Source: an uncultured Aquimarina sp. (GTDB taxonomy: Bacteria > Bacteroidota > Bacteroidia > Flavobacteriales > Flavobacteriaceae). Taken from it: a DNA stretch of 64,000 bases. The stretch is from positions 326,509 to 390,508 of the forward strand of contig NZ_CANMED010000008.1 in the NCBI RefSeq assembly GCF_947496855.1, in the 5' to 3' direction. The first letter of the stretch is position 1. Each line of letters begins with the position of its first letter. Shown in pieces: positions 36,738-45,406 of the stretch. Under the pieces are notes generated by a model. That model saw only the letters and a program-made list of their open reading frames with translations. It was not told where the DNA came from and searched no databases. The translations under genes were made by a program, and so were the position numbers.

Positions 36738-39218
36738 ATGAAAAAAATTCTCTTAACGCTCCTTGTTGTATCCACAACATGGGTATTCGCACAAAATAAT
36801 GTTCAATCTCCAGCTTCATTTTTAGGGTATGAAATTGGCAGTCAGTTTACGCGTCACGCAGATGTAGTAAACTATTTTAATCACGTTGCTGCTAACTCTG
36901 ATTTAGTTACTTATCAAACCTATGGAAAAACAAATGAGCGAAGACCATTAACCTATGCCATCATCACCAGTGCTGAGAATCAAAAAAATATTGAAAACAT
37001 TCGTCTTGACCACCTTAAAAATACTGGTATCGTGGCAGGAAGTAGTAATCCACAAATTGCAGTAGTATGGCTTAGTTATAATGTTCACGGTAATGAAGCT
37101 TCTAGTACCGAAGCATCTATGAAAACTATTTACGAGCTTATTACTACAAAAAAAGAATGGCTAAACAATACGGTAGTTATTATGGATCCTTGCGTAAATC
37201 CTGATGGAAGAGATCGCTATGCCAATTGGTACAACCAAACCAAGGCCACACCTTATAATGTAGATCAAAATGCCACTGAGCATAACGAACCATGGCCGGG
37301 CGGAAGACCTAATCATTATCTTTTTGATCTTAATAGAGATTGGGCTTGGGCTACACAAGTAGAATCCTATAGCCGTCTAACAGCTTATAACAAATGGATG
37401 CCACACGTTCACGTAGATTTTCATGAGCAAGGTATTAATGAACCTTATTACTTTGCCCCAGCAGCAGAGCCATTCCACGAAATTATTACACCTTGGCAAA
37501 GAGATTTTCAAACTGAAATTGGCAAAAACCACGCAAGATATTTTGATGCAGAAGGTTGGTTATTTTTTACCAAAGAACGTTTTGACCTATTGTATCCTAG
37601 CTATGGAGATACCTACCCTACTTTTATGGGAGCAATAGGCATGACTTATGAACAAGCAGGTCATGGACGTGCAGGGTTAGGTATTCAAACTGATGAAGGA
37701 TATGTTCTGACATTAAAAGACCGAGCTTTACATCATACAACAACAGGATTATCTACAGTAGAAATTTCGTCGAAAAATGCAGTAAAACTAAATACAGAAT
37801 TCAAAAAATTCTTTAATAATTCATCGTTAAAATACAAAAGTTATGTACTGAATGGTCAAGTAGATAAAATCAAAGCACTAACGAAACTATTAGACAAGCA
37901 CGAGATAAAATATGGATACACAAATAGTGCTAAGATATCAGGCTTCAATTTTAGAGAAAATAAACAAGGTAGCATTAATGCAAATGGAGCATTAGTTGTA
38001 AGTACAGACCAACCCAAAGGTAAAATGGTGAAAGTACTATTCGAACCCGATGCAAAATTAAGTGAACCTCTCACCTATGATATTACAGCATGGAGCATTC
38101 CACACGCATATGGATTAGAAGCAATCGCATCTACTTCTTTGATATCTGCAAATGGAAATAAAAAAAGTAATCAAATTGATAATACTGCCAATGCATCTGG
38201 AGCGGGATATATTGCAAAATGGAATAGTCTAGATGATGCAGCTTTTCTGGCTGATCTTTTAAATAATAAGATTAGAGTACGGTTTAGTGAAAAAAACTTC
38301 GAAAACAGTGGTAAAAAATTTAAAAAAGGAAGTCTGATTATTACCAAAAGTGATAATCGTAAAACAAAAGATTATGATAAAATTGTAATTGATATTGCTA
38401 ACAAGCATGATCGTAAACTATACACCACAACGTCTAGTTTTGCTTCAAATGGAATTGACTTTGGATCACCCGATGTGAAACTAATTAATAATCAGCGCAT
38501 AGCAGTATTAAAAGGAAACTACACTTCGTCTCTAAGTTATGGTGAAATCTGGCATTTCTTTGAGCAACAATTACAATACCCAATTACTTCTATTGATACA
38601 GACTATTTCAAAAGAGTTGATCTAGACAAATACGATGTATTGATACTTCCTAATGGGTATTATGGTGGGTATCTGGATAAGAACTCACTCGATAAACTAA
38701 AGGAATGGGTTGGAAACGGAGGAAAAGTAATTGCAATTGCTAATGCGGTAAATGTTTTTGCTAACAAAGATGGTTTTGACCTAAAAAGCAACAAACCTGA
38801 CGAAGAGAAAAAAGATTCTATTGGCAACCTTATACCATATGACCAACGTGAACGTGAACGAGTTAAGGACTTTATTACCGGAAGTATTTACAAAACTAAA
38901 GTAGATACTTCACATCCTTTGGCTTTTGGATATGAGGATACTTATTTTAGTTTAAAATTAGGAAGCAGTTCCTATAAATTTTTACAGGATGGATATAATG
39001 TAGCTTATATGAAAGAACCTACAAGTGTTTCTGGTTTTTCTGGCAAAGACGCTTTTAAAGGCCTTAAGAATTCGCTAGTTTTTGGAGAAGCAAGAATAGG
39101 TAATGGAAGCGTTATTTATATGATAGATAATCCATTATTTAGATCTTTCTGGGAAAACGGAAAACTGTTTTTTGTAAATGCAATTTTCTTTACCAATAAC
39201 AATAAGTTTAGACTATAG
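36738..39218 (+). CDS. M14 zinc carboxypeptidase with GATase-like tail
   Basis: An 826-residue secreted peptidase. Signal peptide 1-19 (TTWVFAQ). Zinc ligands H117 and E120 are in SYNVHGNEAS, NPDGRDR (154-160) and DLNRDW (197-202) are the substrate-binding motifs, H229 in DFHEQG is the third ligand, and the catalytic glutamate is in GMTYEQAGHG. The C-terminal ~300 residues include GEIWHFFEQQL, DYFKRVDLDKYDVLILPNGY and KEWVGNGGKVIAIANA, which look like a class-I-glutamine-amidotransferase/ThuA-like fold without its catalytic Cys. The fusion is known in secreted M14 proteins of this phylum. Followed 97 bp later by the M3 peptidase gene. Confidence 0.9.
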   Translation: MKKILLTLLVVSTTWVFAQNNVQSPASFLGYEIGSQFTRHADVVNYFNHVAANSDLVTYQTYGKTNERRPLTYAIITSAENQKNIENIRLDHLKNTGIVAGSSNPQIAVVWLSYNVHGNEASSTEASMKTIYELITTKKEWLNNTVVIMDPCVNPDGRDRYANWYNQTKATPYNVDQNATEHNEPWPGGRPNHYLFDLNRDWAWATQVESYSRLTAYNKWMPHVHVDFHEQGINEPYYFAPAAEPFHEIITPWQRDFQTEIGKNHARYFDAEGWLFFTKERFDLLYPSYGDTYPTFMGAIGMTYEQAGHGRAGLGIQTDEGYVLTLKDRALHHTTTGLSTVEISSKNAVKLNTEFKKFFNNSSLKYKSYVLNGQVDKIKALTKLLDKHEIKYGYTNSAKISGFNFRENKQGSINANGALVVSTDQPKGKMVKVLFEPDAKLSEPLTYDITAWSIPHAYGLEAIASTSLISANGNKKSNQIDNTANASGAGYIAKWNSLDDAAFLADLLNNKIRVRFSEKNFENSGKKFKKGSLIITKSDNRKTKDYDKIVIDIANKHDRKLYTTTSSFASNGIDFGSPDVKLINNQRIAVLKGNYTSSLSYGEIWHFFEQQLQYPITSIDTDYFKRVDLDKYDVLILPNGYYGGYLDKNSLDKLKEWVGNGGKVIAIANAVNVFANKDGFDLKSNKPDEEKKDSIGNLIPYDQRERERVKDFITGSIYKTKVDTSHPLAFGYEDTYFSLKLGSSSYKFLQDGYNVAYMKEPTSVSGFSGKDAFKGLKNSLVFGEARIGNGSVIYMIDNPLFRSFWENGKLFFVNAIFFTNNNKFRL

Positions 39219-39315
39219 TTCGTGAGTATGTTGACTAAGCTTGGCTTTTGAAAGATAAATCATTTAGAAAAACACTCATAAACTCAATACAAACAAAATA
39301 AAATACTCAATCAAT

Positions 39316-41484
39316 ATGAATACTCAGCATATCTCAAAAACACTTCAGGCGATAGCGATCTGTTCACTAATTGCCGTGACTAGTTGTAACAAAAAGAAAG
39401 ACACTGTGGAAAAATCAAATCCAGAAGAAAAAACCTCAAATATATTATTATCAGAATGGACGGGACCTTATAGCGGTACTCCTGCTTTTGACAAAATGAA
39501 TATTGTCGATATCAAGCCAGCTTTGGAAAGAGGTATGGAATTGAATATAGCAGATATCGATGCTATCACCAGTAATACAGAAGCTCCAACTTTTGAAAAC
39601 ACTATTGTTCCACTAGAAAAGTCAGGACAAGAACTGAACAGAGTTTTTACATATTATGGAATTCTAAGTAGTAATATGTCATCTCCTGAATTTAGGGAAA
39701 TTCAAAAGGAAATGGCTCCAAAATTATCTGATTTTCGTTCTAAAATATCTCAAAACGAAATTTTATTCCAAAGAATTAAAACGGTATATGATAATGCTCA
39801 GAAACAACCTTTGGAAGCAGATCAACAACGTGTAGTGCAATTGACCTATAAACAATTTGCTATGAATGGCGCTGAATTAGATGTAGAAAAAAAGAAGCGC
39901 TACGCGGAAATAAATAAAGAATTATCGGAATTATACACCAATTTTTCGAATAACATTTTAGCAGATGAAGAAGGATATGTAACTTATCTTACTAAAGATC
40001 AACTAGAAGGATTATCAGAACCATTAATCAAAGCATATGGCAAAGCAGCTATAGATAAAGGACAAGAAGGTAAATATGCAGTAACCAATACAAGATCTTC
40101 TATGGATCCGTTCCTCAAGTATTCTAAAGAGAGAACGCTACGAGAAAAAGTTTGGAGAAGTTATTACTCTAGAGGTGATAACGGAGATGATCAAGATAAT
40201 AATGAGAACATTGCTAAAATTCTAAAGTTAAGAAAAGAGCGTGTAGCATTGTTGGGGTATGATAATTATGCGGATTGGAGATTACAGAACAGAATGGCTA
40301 AGAATCCTGAGAATGCCATGAAATTAATGAATGCTGTTTGGCCAGCTGCTATTGGCCGAGTAAAAGAAGAAGTCGCTGATATGCAAGCTGTAGCAGATGC
40401 TAATAAAGATAATATCACTATTGAGCCTTGGGATTACAGATATTATGCAGAAAAAGTTAGAAAGAAAAAGTATGACCTTGATTCTGATGAAGTAAAGCAA
40501 TATTTACAGCTAGGTAAGCTTAGAGAGGCCATGTTTTTTGTTGCTGGAGAATTGTTTAATTATAAATTCACTCCAGTAACAAAAGGAAATGTTCCTGTAT
40601 TCCATGAAGATGTAAATGTCTGGGAGGTAACCGATAAAACTTCTGGCGAACATATAGGTTTATGGTACTTAGATCCTTTTGCAAGAACAGGGAAACGTTC
40701 TGGTGCTTGGGCTACAACCTATAGAAGCCACACTACTTTTGATGGTAAAAAAACAGTGTTAGCATCTAATAATTCGAATTTTGTAAAACCAGCTCCAGGA
40801 GAACCAATTTTAGTTTCTTGGGATGATGCAACAACATTTTTTCATGAATTTGGTCACGCACTACATTTCTTTTCATCAGAAGTAAGATACCCAACATTAA
40901 ATGGTGGTGTTAGGGATTATACAGAGTTTCAATCTCAATTATTAGAACGTTGGTTATCTACAGATGAAGTGATTGATACTTACTTAGTTCATTATAAAAC
41001 TGGAGAACCTATGCCAAAAGAGCTAATAGCTAAGATAAAAAAAGCAGCTACTTTTAATCAAGGGTTTGCTACTACAGAGTATTTAGCTTCTGCTTTAATG
41101 GATATGAAATTTCATTTAGCAGATCCATCAAATATTGATGTAGATACATTTGAAAAAGAAACTTTAGCATCACTTAATATGCCTAATGAATTAGTTATGC
41201 GTCATCGCACTCCTCATTTTGGACATGTGTTTTCTGGAGAAGGATATGCAACTGCTTATTATGGATATATGTGGGCTGATGTACTAACATCTGACGCAGC
41301 AGAAGCTTTTGCCGAAGCTCCTGATGGATTCTATGACAAAGAAGTAGCAGCAAAATTAGTTAAATACCTATTCGCTCCTAGAAATGCGATGGATCCGGCA
41401 GAAGCTTATAGATTATTTCGTGGTCGTGATGCTAAAATAGAAGCACTAATGAAAGATCGTGGATTTCCGGTTACCGTTAAATAA
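39316..41484 (+). CDS. M3 family metallopeptidase (Dcp-like lipoprotein)
   Basis: A 722-residue peptidyl-dipeptidase/oligopeptidase A family protein with an unusual lipobox leader (AVTSC, Cys24). Zinc motif HEFGH (H510, E511, H514) with the third ligand E in GVRDYTEFQSQLLERW. GAWATTYRSH, ALHFFSSEVRYPTLNG and the C-terminal YYGYMWADVLTSDAAEAF are typical of Dcp. Lipidation suggests digestion of peptides in the periplasm, in line with the upstream M14 peptidase. It is full length for the family. Confidence 0.93.
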   Translation: MNTQHISKTLQAIAICSLIAVTSCNKKKDTVEKSNPEEKTSNILLSEWTGPYSGTPAFDKMNIVDIKPALERGMELNIADIDAITSNTEAPTFENTIVPLEKSGQELNRVFTYYGILSSNMSSPEFREIQKEMAPKLSDFRSKISQNEILFQRIKTVYDNAQKQPLEADQQRVVQLTYKQFAMNGAELDVEKKKRYAEINKELSELYTNFSNNILADEEGYVTYLTKDQLEGLSEPLIKAYGKAAIDKGQEGKYAVTNTRSSMDPFLKYSKERTLREKVWRSYYSRGDNGDDQDNNENIAKILKLRKERVALLGYDNYADWRLQNRMAKNPENAMKLMNAVWPAAIGRVKEEVADMQAVADANKDNITIEPWDYRYYAEKVRKKKYDLDSDEVKQYLQLGKLREAMFFVAGELFNYKFTPVTKGNVPVFHEDVNVWEVTDKTSGEHIGLWYLDPFARTGKRSGAWATTYRSHTTFDGKKTVLASNNSNFVKPAPGEPILVSWDDATTFFHEFGHALHFFSSEVRYPTLNGGVRDYTEFQSQLLERWLSTDEVIDTYLVHYKTGEPMPKELIAKIKKAATFNQGFATTEYLASALMDMKFHLADPSNIDVDTFEKETLASLNMPNELVMRHRTPHFGHVFSGEGYATAYYGYMWADVLTSDAAEAFAEAPDGFYDKEVAAKLVKYLFAPRNAMDPAEAYRLFRGRDAKIEALMKDRGFPVTVK

Positions 41485-41526
41485 AACAAGGTCAAGTGCA
41501 TAGCTATAATATTCCAAAATATTTTA

Positions 41527-42180
41527 ATGATGAAAAAATCACCTAACAAGACCAGCAGAAGAAAGTTCATCAAAGGTTCAGCAATACTCACTGCGGGACT
41601 TGCAGCTACTCCTTTGATGAGTTTTAGAAATGAAGTTGCTAATCTAGATATTTCTGATAACATCTATTTAGTGGGTCCTCAAAAAGGATATTCTCCACAA
41701 ATTGGCACATTGCTATCTACAATGACCATGATGAGAGCTTGGGTAATAAGAACTGTTAAAGATCTTACCATAGAACAATTAGATTTTCAGATAGACGAGC
41801 AATCCAATTCAATTGGTGCCATGTTATTGCACTTGGCAGCAACAGAAAGATATTATCAGCTTAATACTTTTGATGAAATCTCCTGGAATAAATGGGACGA
41901 AGACATAAAAAAAGAATGGGATATTGCCAGTGGTTTAGGCAAAAAGGGAAGAGAAATAATAAAAGGAAACTCTATTGATTATTATCTTCAAACACTTGAA
42001 GAGGTTAGAGAAGTAACCAAAAAAGAATTTGCCAAAAGAGATGATGAATGGATCATGAAGTCAGAACCGTTTTTTAGTAATCAACCTACCAATAATTATG
42101 CTAAGTGGTTTCACGTATGCGAGCACGAATCGAATCATCGTGGGCAGATGAAATTTATTATTAAAAGGCTTCCTACATAA
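41527..42180 (+). CDS. Tat-exported DinB-like metalloprotein
   Basis: A 217-residue protein with a twin-arginine signal (TSRRKFIKGSAIL, residues 9-21, then a hydrophobic stretch). The mature part is a DinB-type four-helix metal-binding bundle: H102 in LLHLAATERYY, H200 and H204 in CEHESNHRGQMKF. Export through Tat implies folding with metal in the cytoplasm before transport. The substrate is unknown. It follows the M3 peptidase gene at 42 bp and precedes a small membrane protein gene at 8 bp. Confidence 0.82.
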   Translation: MMKKSPNKTSRRKFIKGSAILTAGLAATPLMSFRNEVANLDISDNIYLVGPQKGYSPQIGTLLSTMTMMRAWVIRTVKDLTIEQLDFQIDEQSNSIGAMLLHLAATERYYQLNTFDEISWNKWDEDIKKEWDIASGLGKKGREIIKGNSIDYYLQTLEEVREVTKKEFAKRDDEWIMKSEPFFSNQPTNNYAKWFHVCEHESNHRGQMKFIIKRLPT

Positions 42181-42188
42181 TTAAGGAT

Positions 42189-42899
42189 ATGAGTAACCCT
42201 TTAAAACTGGATCCCGAAAAAATAATCGATACCATCTCATTATTAGAGAAGCGAATCTCTGATCGATTTCCTGATTCAGGGCTTAAAAAAGTATGTCATA
42301 ATTTTTTACAAACTGCCCAAGACAGTAAACAAAATATAGATTGGATTTCTAAACCAAACCTCTCTTTGAGAATTTTTGCCTACTTGGTCATATTAATTGG
42401 ATTAGGTGGATTAATATATAGTATTACCTATGTAGATTTGCAAATCAAAAATACAACGCTTGGAAATATCGTTTCTATATCAGAAGCAATATTCAATGAC
42501 ATCATCCTATTAGGTGCAGCGATTTTCTTTTTGGTTACATTAGAATCAAGATTAAAAACAAAACGTGCGCTTAAATCTCTTAATGAGCTTAGAGTTATCG
42601 CTCATGTGATTGATATGCATCAGTTAACCAAAGATCCTAACCTTACTGATTTACCAGAATCAGCAACAAAAAATTCACCAAAACGAACTTTTACTAGATT
42701 CGAATTGCAAAGGTATCTAGACTATTGTTCAGAAGCTACAGCATTGGTTGGCAAAGTAGCAGCGTTATATTCGCAAAGCTTACCAGATGAAGCTGTGGTA
42801 AGAGCAGTAAATGAGATTGAAGTACTTACAACAGGCTTAAGCAGAAAAATATGGCAAAAGCTTATTATTTTGAACGAATCAAATTCGAATAAAAATTAA
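42189..42899 (+). CDS. Two-helix membrane protein, hypothetical
   Basis: A 236-residue protein with two hydrophobic helices (about residues 61-85 and 99-118: IFAYLVILIGLGGLIYSITY and AIFNDIILLGAAIFFLVTL). Both ends are polar and alpha-helical, with coiled-coil-like periodicity, and probably cytoplasmic. No family is recognised. It begins 8 bp after the DinB gene, and trmL follows at 23 bp, so all three may share a transcript. Confidence 0.6.
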   Translation: MSNPLKLDPEKIIDTISLLEKRISDRFPDSGLKKVCHNFLQTAQDSKQNIDWISKPNLSLRIFAYLVILIGLGGLIYSITYVDLQIKNTTLGNIVSISEAIFNDIILLGAAIFFLVTLESRLKTKRALKSLNELRVIAHVIDMHQLTKDPNLTDLPESATKNSPKRTFTRFELQRYLDYCSEATALVGKVAALYSQSLPDEAVVRAVNEIEVLTTGLSRKIWQKLIILNESNSNKN

Positions 42900-42922
42900 A
42901 GAGGATAAAAGTAATATAAAGA

Positions 42923-43378
42923 ATGGCATATAATATTGTTCTTGTAGAACCAGAAATACACACAAACACAGGGAATATTGGCCGATTAAGTCTCGCATCC
43001 GGATCAAATTTACATTTAGTAAAACCGTTTGGCTTTGAATTAAGTGATAAAAGGCTAAAACGAGCTGGACTGGATTATTGGAAACATATTTCATTAAAAA
43101 CTTATGAAAGTCTAGATGAATTCTTATCTATACATAAAGGAAAGAAAATGGCTTTTTTCTCTAGTCACGGAAAAACAGATCATTGGTCTATTGATTATGA
43201 AGATGATATGTTTCTTATTTTCGGAAAAGAATCAGTGGGCTTACCAAGCAAGATCACAGAAGCCCATTCGGATGATACTTACAAAATACCAATACTAAAT
43301 GAAAATATCAGAAGTTTAAATCTAGCCAATGCAGTTAGCATTGTAGTATATGAAGGACTGAGAAATCTTACTAAATAA
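42923..43378 (+). CDS. trmL: tRNA (cytidine/uridine-34-2'-O)-methyltransferase
   Basis: A 151-residue SPOUT methyltransferase of the TrmL/YibK group, which methylates the wobble ribose of tRNA-Leu. The N-terminal IVLVEPEIHTNTGNIGRL, the central LIFGKESVGLP and the C-terminal IRSLNLANAVSIVVYEGLRN (trefoil-knot cofactor loop) are characteristic. Full length for the family. It is followed at 11 bp by the RibA-like gene. Confidence 0.93.
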   Translation: MAYNIVLVEPEIHTNTGNIGRLSLASGSNLHLVKPFGFELSDKRLKRAGLDYWKHISLKTYESLDEFLSIHKGKKMAFFSSHGKTDHWSIDYEDDMFLIFGKESVGLPSKITEAHSDDTYKIPILNENIRSLNLANAVSIVVYEGLRNLTK

Positions 43379-43389
43379 AATATATAAAA

Positions 43390-43902
43390 GTGATAGTTAA
43401 ACTTGCTGAGACTAATTTAAAAACCAAATTTGGGGAGTATTGTGAAATTTTGTTTTACGATGGTCAGAAAGAATCCTTTGCTTTAGTAATGGGAAATGTA
43501 AAGGATAAAGAAAATGTATTATGTAGAGTACATTCTTCTTGTATTTTCGCCCATCATTTTAATAGTATAGAATGTGACTGCAGGGAACAAATGGAAATCT
43601 CACAACAACTTATACAAAAAGAAGGTACAGGAATCATTATTTGGTTAGACCAGGAAGGTAAGTCTAATGGACATCTAGCCTTACTTAAAAGCATTGAATA
43701 TAAAAACAGAGGACTCTCGCAAGCAGAAGCTTATGAAGCTGCTGGTTTTAAAAAAGATGCTAGAGACTTTTCTCCAGCAGCAAAAATCTTGAATGAATTA
43801 GGGGCAACATCTATTCGAATGCTAACCAATAACCCTAAAAAAGTAAACACTTTAAGTGAACTTGGTATTAAAGTTACTGGTATACAACCAACAGTTTTGT
43901 AA
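43390..43902 (+). CDS. Divergent GTP-cyclohydrolase-II-like protein
   Basis: A 170-residue single GTP cyclohydrolase II domain with a GTG start at 43390. Zinc-binding cysteines C51, C62 and C64 are present (RVHSSC and ECDC), as is the C-terminal LTNNPKKV motif (145-152). The loop where RibA reads RQEGRxIGLL is here LDQEGKSNGHLALL (88-94), so the conserved Arg becomes Lys and the usual IG is lost; the ERDF motif reads ARDF (124-127). Fusion with RibB (RibBA), usual in this phylum, is absent. It could be an authentic riboflavin enzyme or a repurposed paralog acting on another guanine nucleotide. Terminal in a run with trmL. Confidence 0.75.
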   Translation: MIVKLAETNLKTKFGEYCEILFYDGQKESFALVMGNVKDKENVLCRVHSSCIFAHHFNSIECDCREQMEISQQLIQKEGTGIIIWLDQEGKSNGHLALLKSIEYKNRGLSQAEAYEAAGFKKDARDFSPAAKILNELGATSIRMLTNNPKKVNTLSELGIKVTGIQPTVL

Positions 43903-44480
43903 TCTAAAATATTCTGATTATTATCTCCATATCAAAACTGTTATAGATACAAAAAAGGAGCAGTAAGAAAATATGACTAGAACTTATCACACCAAGTGCT
44001 ATAAATATCTAGTCATAAAAGGTTCCTTATTCTTAAATCGCAACTTTTAGTCAATATCAAAATTAAGAACTACATAAACAGTAGTTTATTTCACTAAACA
44101 TAACAGTGTGTTGTGTGAGTTATTTTTGAAATATTCTTACAAAAAAGATGTTTTAACAAAGAAATCATCAAAACAAACATTAATAAAGGCTCCAATGTTA
44201 TCAAATCGTTAATTTGGGTAGTATTTTACTTTTATTCGATTTCTAACATTTACCTCAAAAGATTGCGCATAATTTATCGATTTACTTCAATATGATACGA
44301 TATATGCAAAATTCCCTCCTATTTATTAAAGACTAAGCACTGCTAACATTACCAAAACCCTTGTAAGTAAAGGGTTGTTAAGATTTTTTTAAGAGTTTAA
44401 ACTCTTTTTTTAAATACATTTGCACCCGTTTTGAAAAAATAAGGAAACTTAAAAATAACACCTAACTAATTTTTATTAAA
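43903..44480. other. Gene-free spacer with hairpins
   Basis: Holds an inverted repeat at 43972-44017 (TATGACTAGA ... TCTAGTCATA, 26-base loop) that may mark the end of the trmL/RibA-like transcript, a short CCCTT/AAGGG hairpin near 44358-44375, the palindrome AAGAGTTTAAACTCTT (44391-44406), and a promoter -7 element at 44415-44422. No gene. Confidence 0.55.
44415..44422 (+). promoter_or_regulatory. TAnnTTTG promoter element before lipoprotein pair
   Basis: TACATTTG followed by CACCCG, the form seen at strong flavobacterial promoters. It lies 66 bp upstream of the first small lipoprotein ATG. A 16-bp palindrome (44391-44406) sits where the upstream element would be, which could be an operator. 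Confidence 0.6.
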
Positions 44481-44633
44481 ATGATCAAAAAAATCCCATT
44501 TCTATTTATGCTTGTTATTGCTTTTGCATCTTGCGAAAGTACATCTGTGGAAGACGAAACATTTAATGCAGAAAATGACAAGCCAGAAATCATCGATATT
44601 TACGAAGATGAGAGTCACGGCTTAGGAAACTAA
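44481..44633 (+). CDS. Small lipoprotein 1 (50 aa)
   Basis: A 50-residue frame below usual size cutoffs. MIKKIPFLFMLVIAFASC is a short signal peptide with lipobox (FASC, Cys18), then a 32-residue acidic tail (many D/E). The gene is preceded by a TAnnTTTG promoter and followed 47 bp later by a similar small lipoprotein gene, with one terminator for both at 44917-44945. The shared lipobox and acidic tails suggest duplicates. Function unknown. Confidence 0.7.
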   Translation: MIKKIPFLFMLVIAFASCESTSVEDETFNAENDKPEIIDIYEDESHGLGN

Positions 44634-44680
44634 AACATAAAATATCCCAAAATAGAATTAAAATAATAAAACAAATAAAA

Positions 44681-44857
44681 ATGAAAAAATTCACATTCCT
44701 ATTAGTATTAGCTTTAGCTACAGTATTCGTTTCTTGTGAAAACGAAACTATTGAAAGTCAAGTTTTCAACGAAGAAAACAACAATAACGATAATAATGAT
44801 AATACCGAAGACGATAACACCGAAGGTGATGAAATCGTAATAGGTGGTAATGATTAA
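44681..44857 (+). CDS. Small lipoprotein 2 (58 aa)
   Basis: A 58-residue frame: MKKFTFLLVLALATVFVSC (lipobox VFVSC, Cys19), then a 39-residue very acidic Asn/Asp/Glu-rich tail with NNNNDNNDNTEDDN. It resembles the upstream gene in layout. The tail would be disordered and highly charged. The 12-bp stem terminator at 44917-44945 closes the unit. Confidence 0.75.
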   Translation: MKKFTFLLVLALATVFVSCENETIESQVFNEENNNNDNNDNTEDDNTEGDEIVIGGND

Positions 44858-44916
44858 TTACAACAAATCTCTTTTATAGATTAGAATTAGCAAATAATAA
44901 GAGTAAATCTTATTTT

Positions 44917-44945
44917 AAAGGGAAAGTCCAAACGACTTTCCCTTT
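44917..44945 (+). terminator. Terminator of small lipoprotein pair
   Basis: Perfect 12-bp arms AAAGGGAAAGTC (44917-44928) and GACTTTCCCTTT (44934-44945), 5-base loop, then T-run to 44948. Confidence 0.9.
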
Positions 44946-45009
44946 TTTATTTGTATTATTATTAACTAATTAAAGAAAATAACTAGATAAATGAACTAAA
45001 AAAAGAATT

Positions 45010-45309
45010 ATGAAACCGGTTTCTTTTTATAGTAGCATTCTTTATCAAACAAATAAATATTCATTGATCAAAACTCACTTGGTCAAAATTATAAATTGCT
45101 GGTTAGAAAACTCGAAGAATAACTAGGGTTTTATTTTTCGAAAAATGAATGATTACCATACAGATTACTTAGGAACAGTTATAAAAGAGTTAAAAAAAAA
45201 TCCAAATTTACCAGAGAAGGTTTTCAAACAACTACTGCCAATGAATCTAGGTTTAAGAATTCGCTAATCACTGAACAATTAGAACATCATTATGAATATA
45301 ATATTTGAT
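45010..45309 (+). pseudogene. Possible decayed coding remnants
   Basis: Three broken frames lie here. ATG 45010 opens 38 codons to 45126. ATG 45145 opens 40 codons to 45267. A third frame from about 45063 to 45309, with two internal stops, reads YKLLVRKLEE, LGFYFSKNE and FTREGFQTTTANESRFKN, of which the first part recalls a LysR-type helix-turn-helix end (LEExLGxxLF). This is weak, and no gene is proven. The region is upstream of the AraC gene in the same direction. Confidence 0.25.
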
Positions 45310-45406
45310 GAAGCTATAAACTTTCTTATCAAGAAGGAATAGGTATTGCAGAAGAGATGATCATCATATTATAATAACAAAAACATATCTATACTTAAAT
45401 CAACAA

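Larger units (their letters stand above)
44858..45406. other. Spacer with terminator and coding remnants
   Basis: Begins with the terminator of the lipoprotein pair. From about 45010 it contains only short, broken frames (annotated separately) up to the AraC gene start. Confidence 0.5.

Noticed and set aside
45010-45309. A real LysR-type regulator
   Set aside because: Two internal stops and only a short motif; left as a weak remnant.
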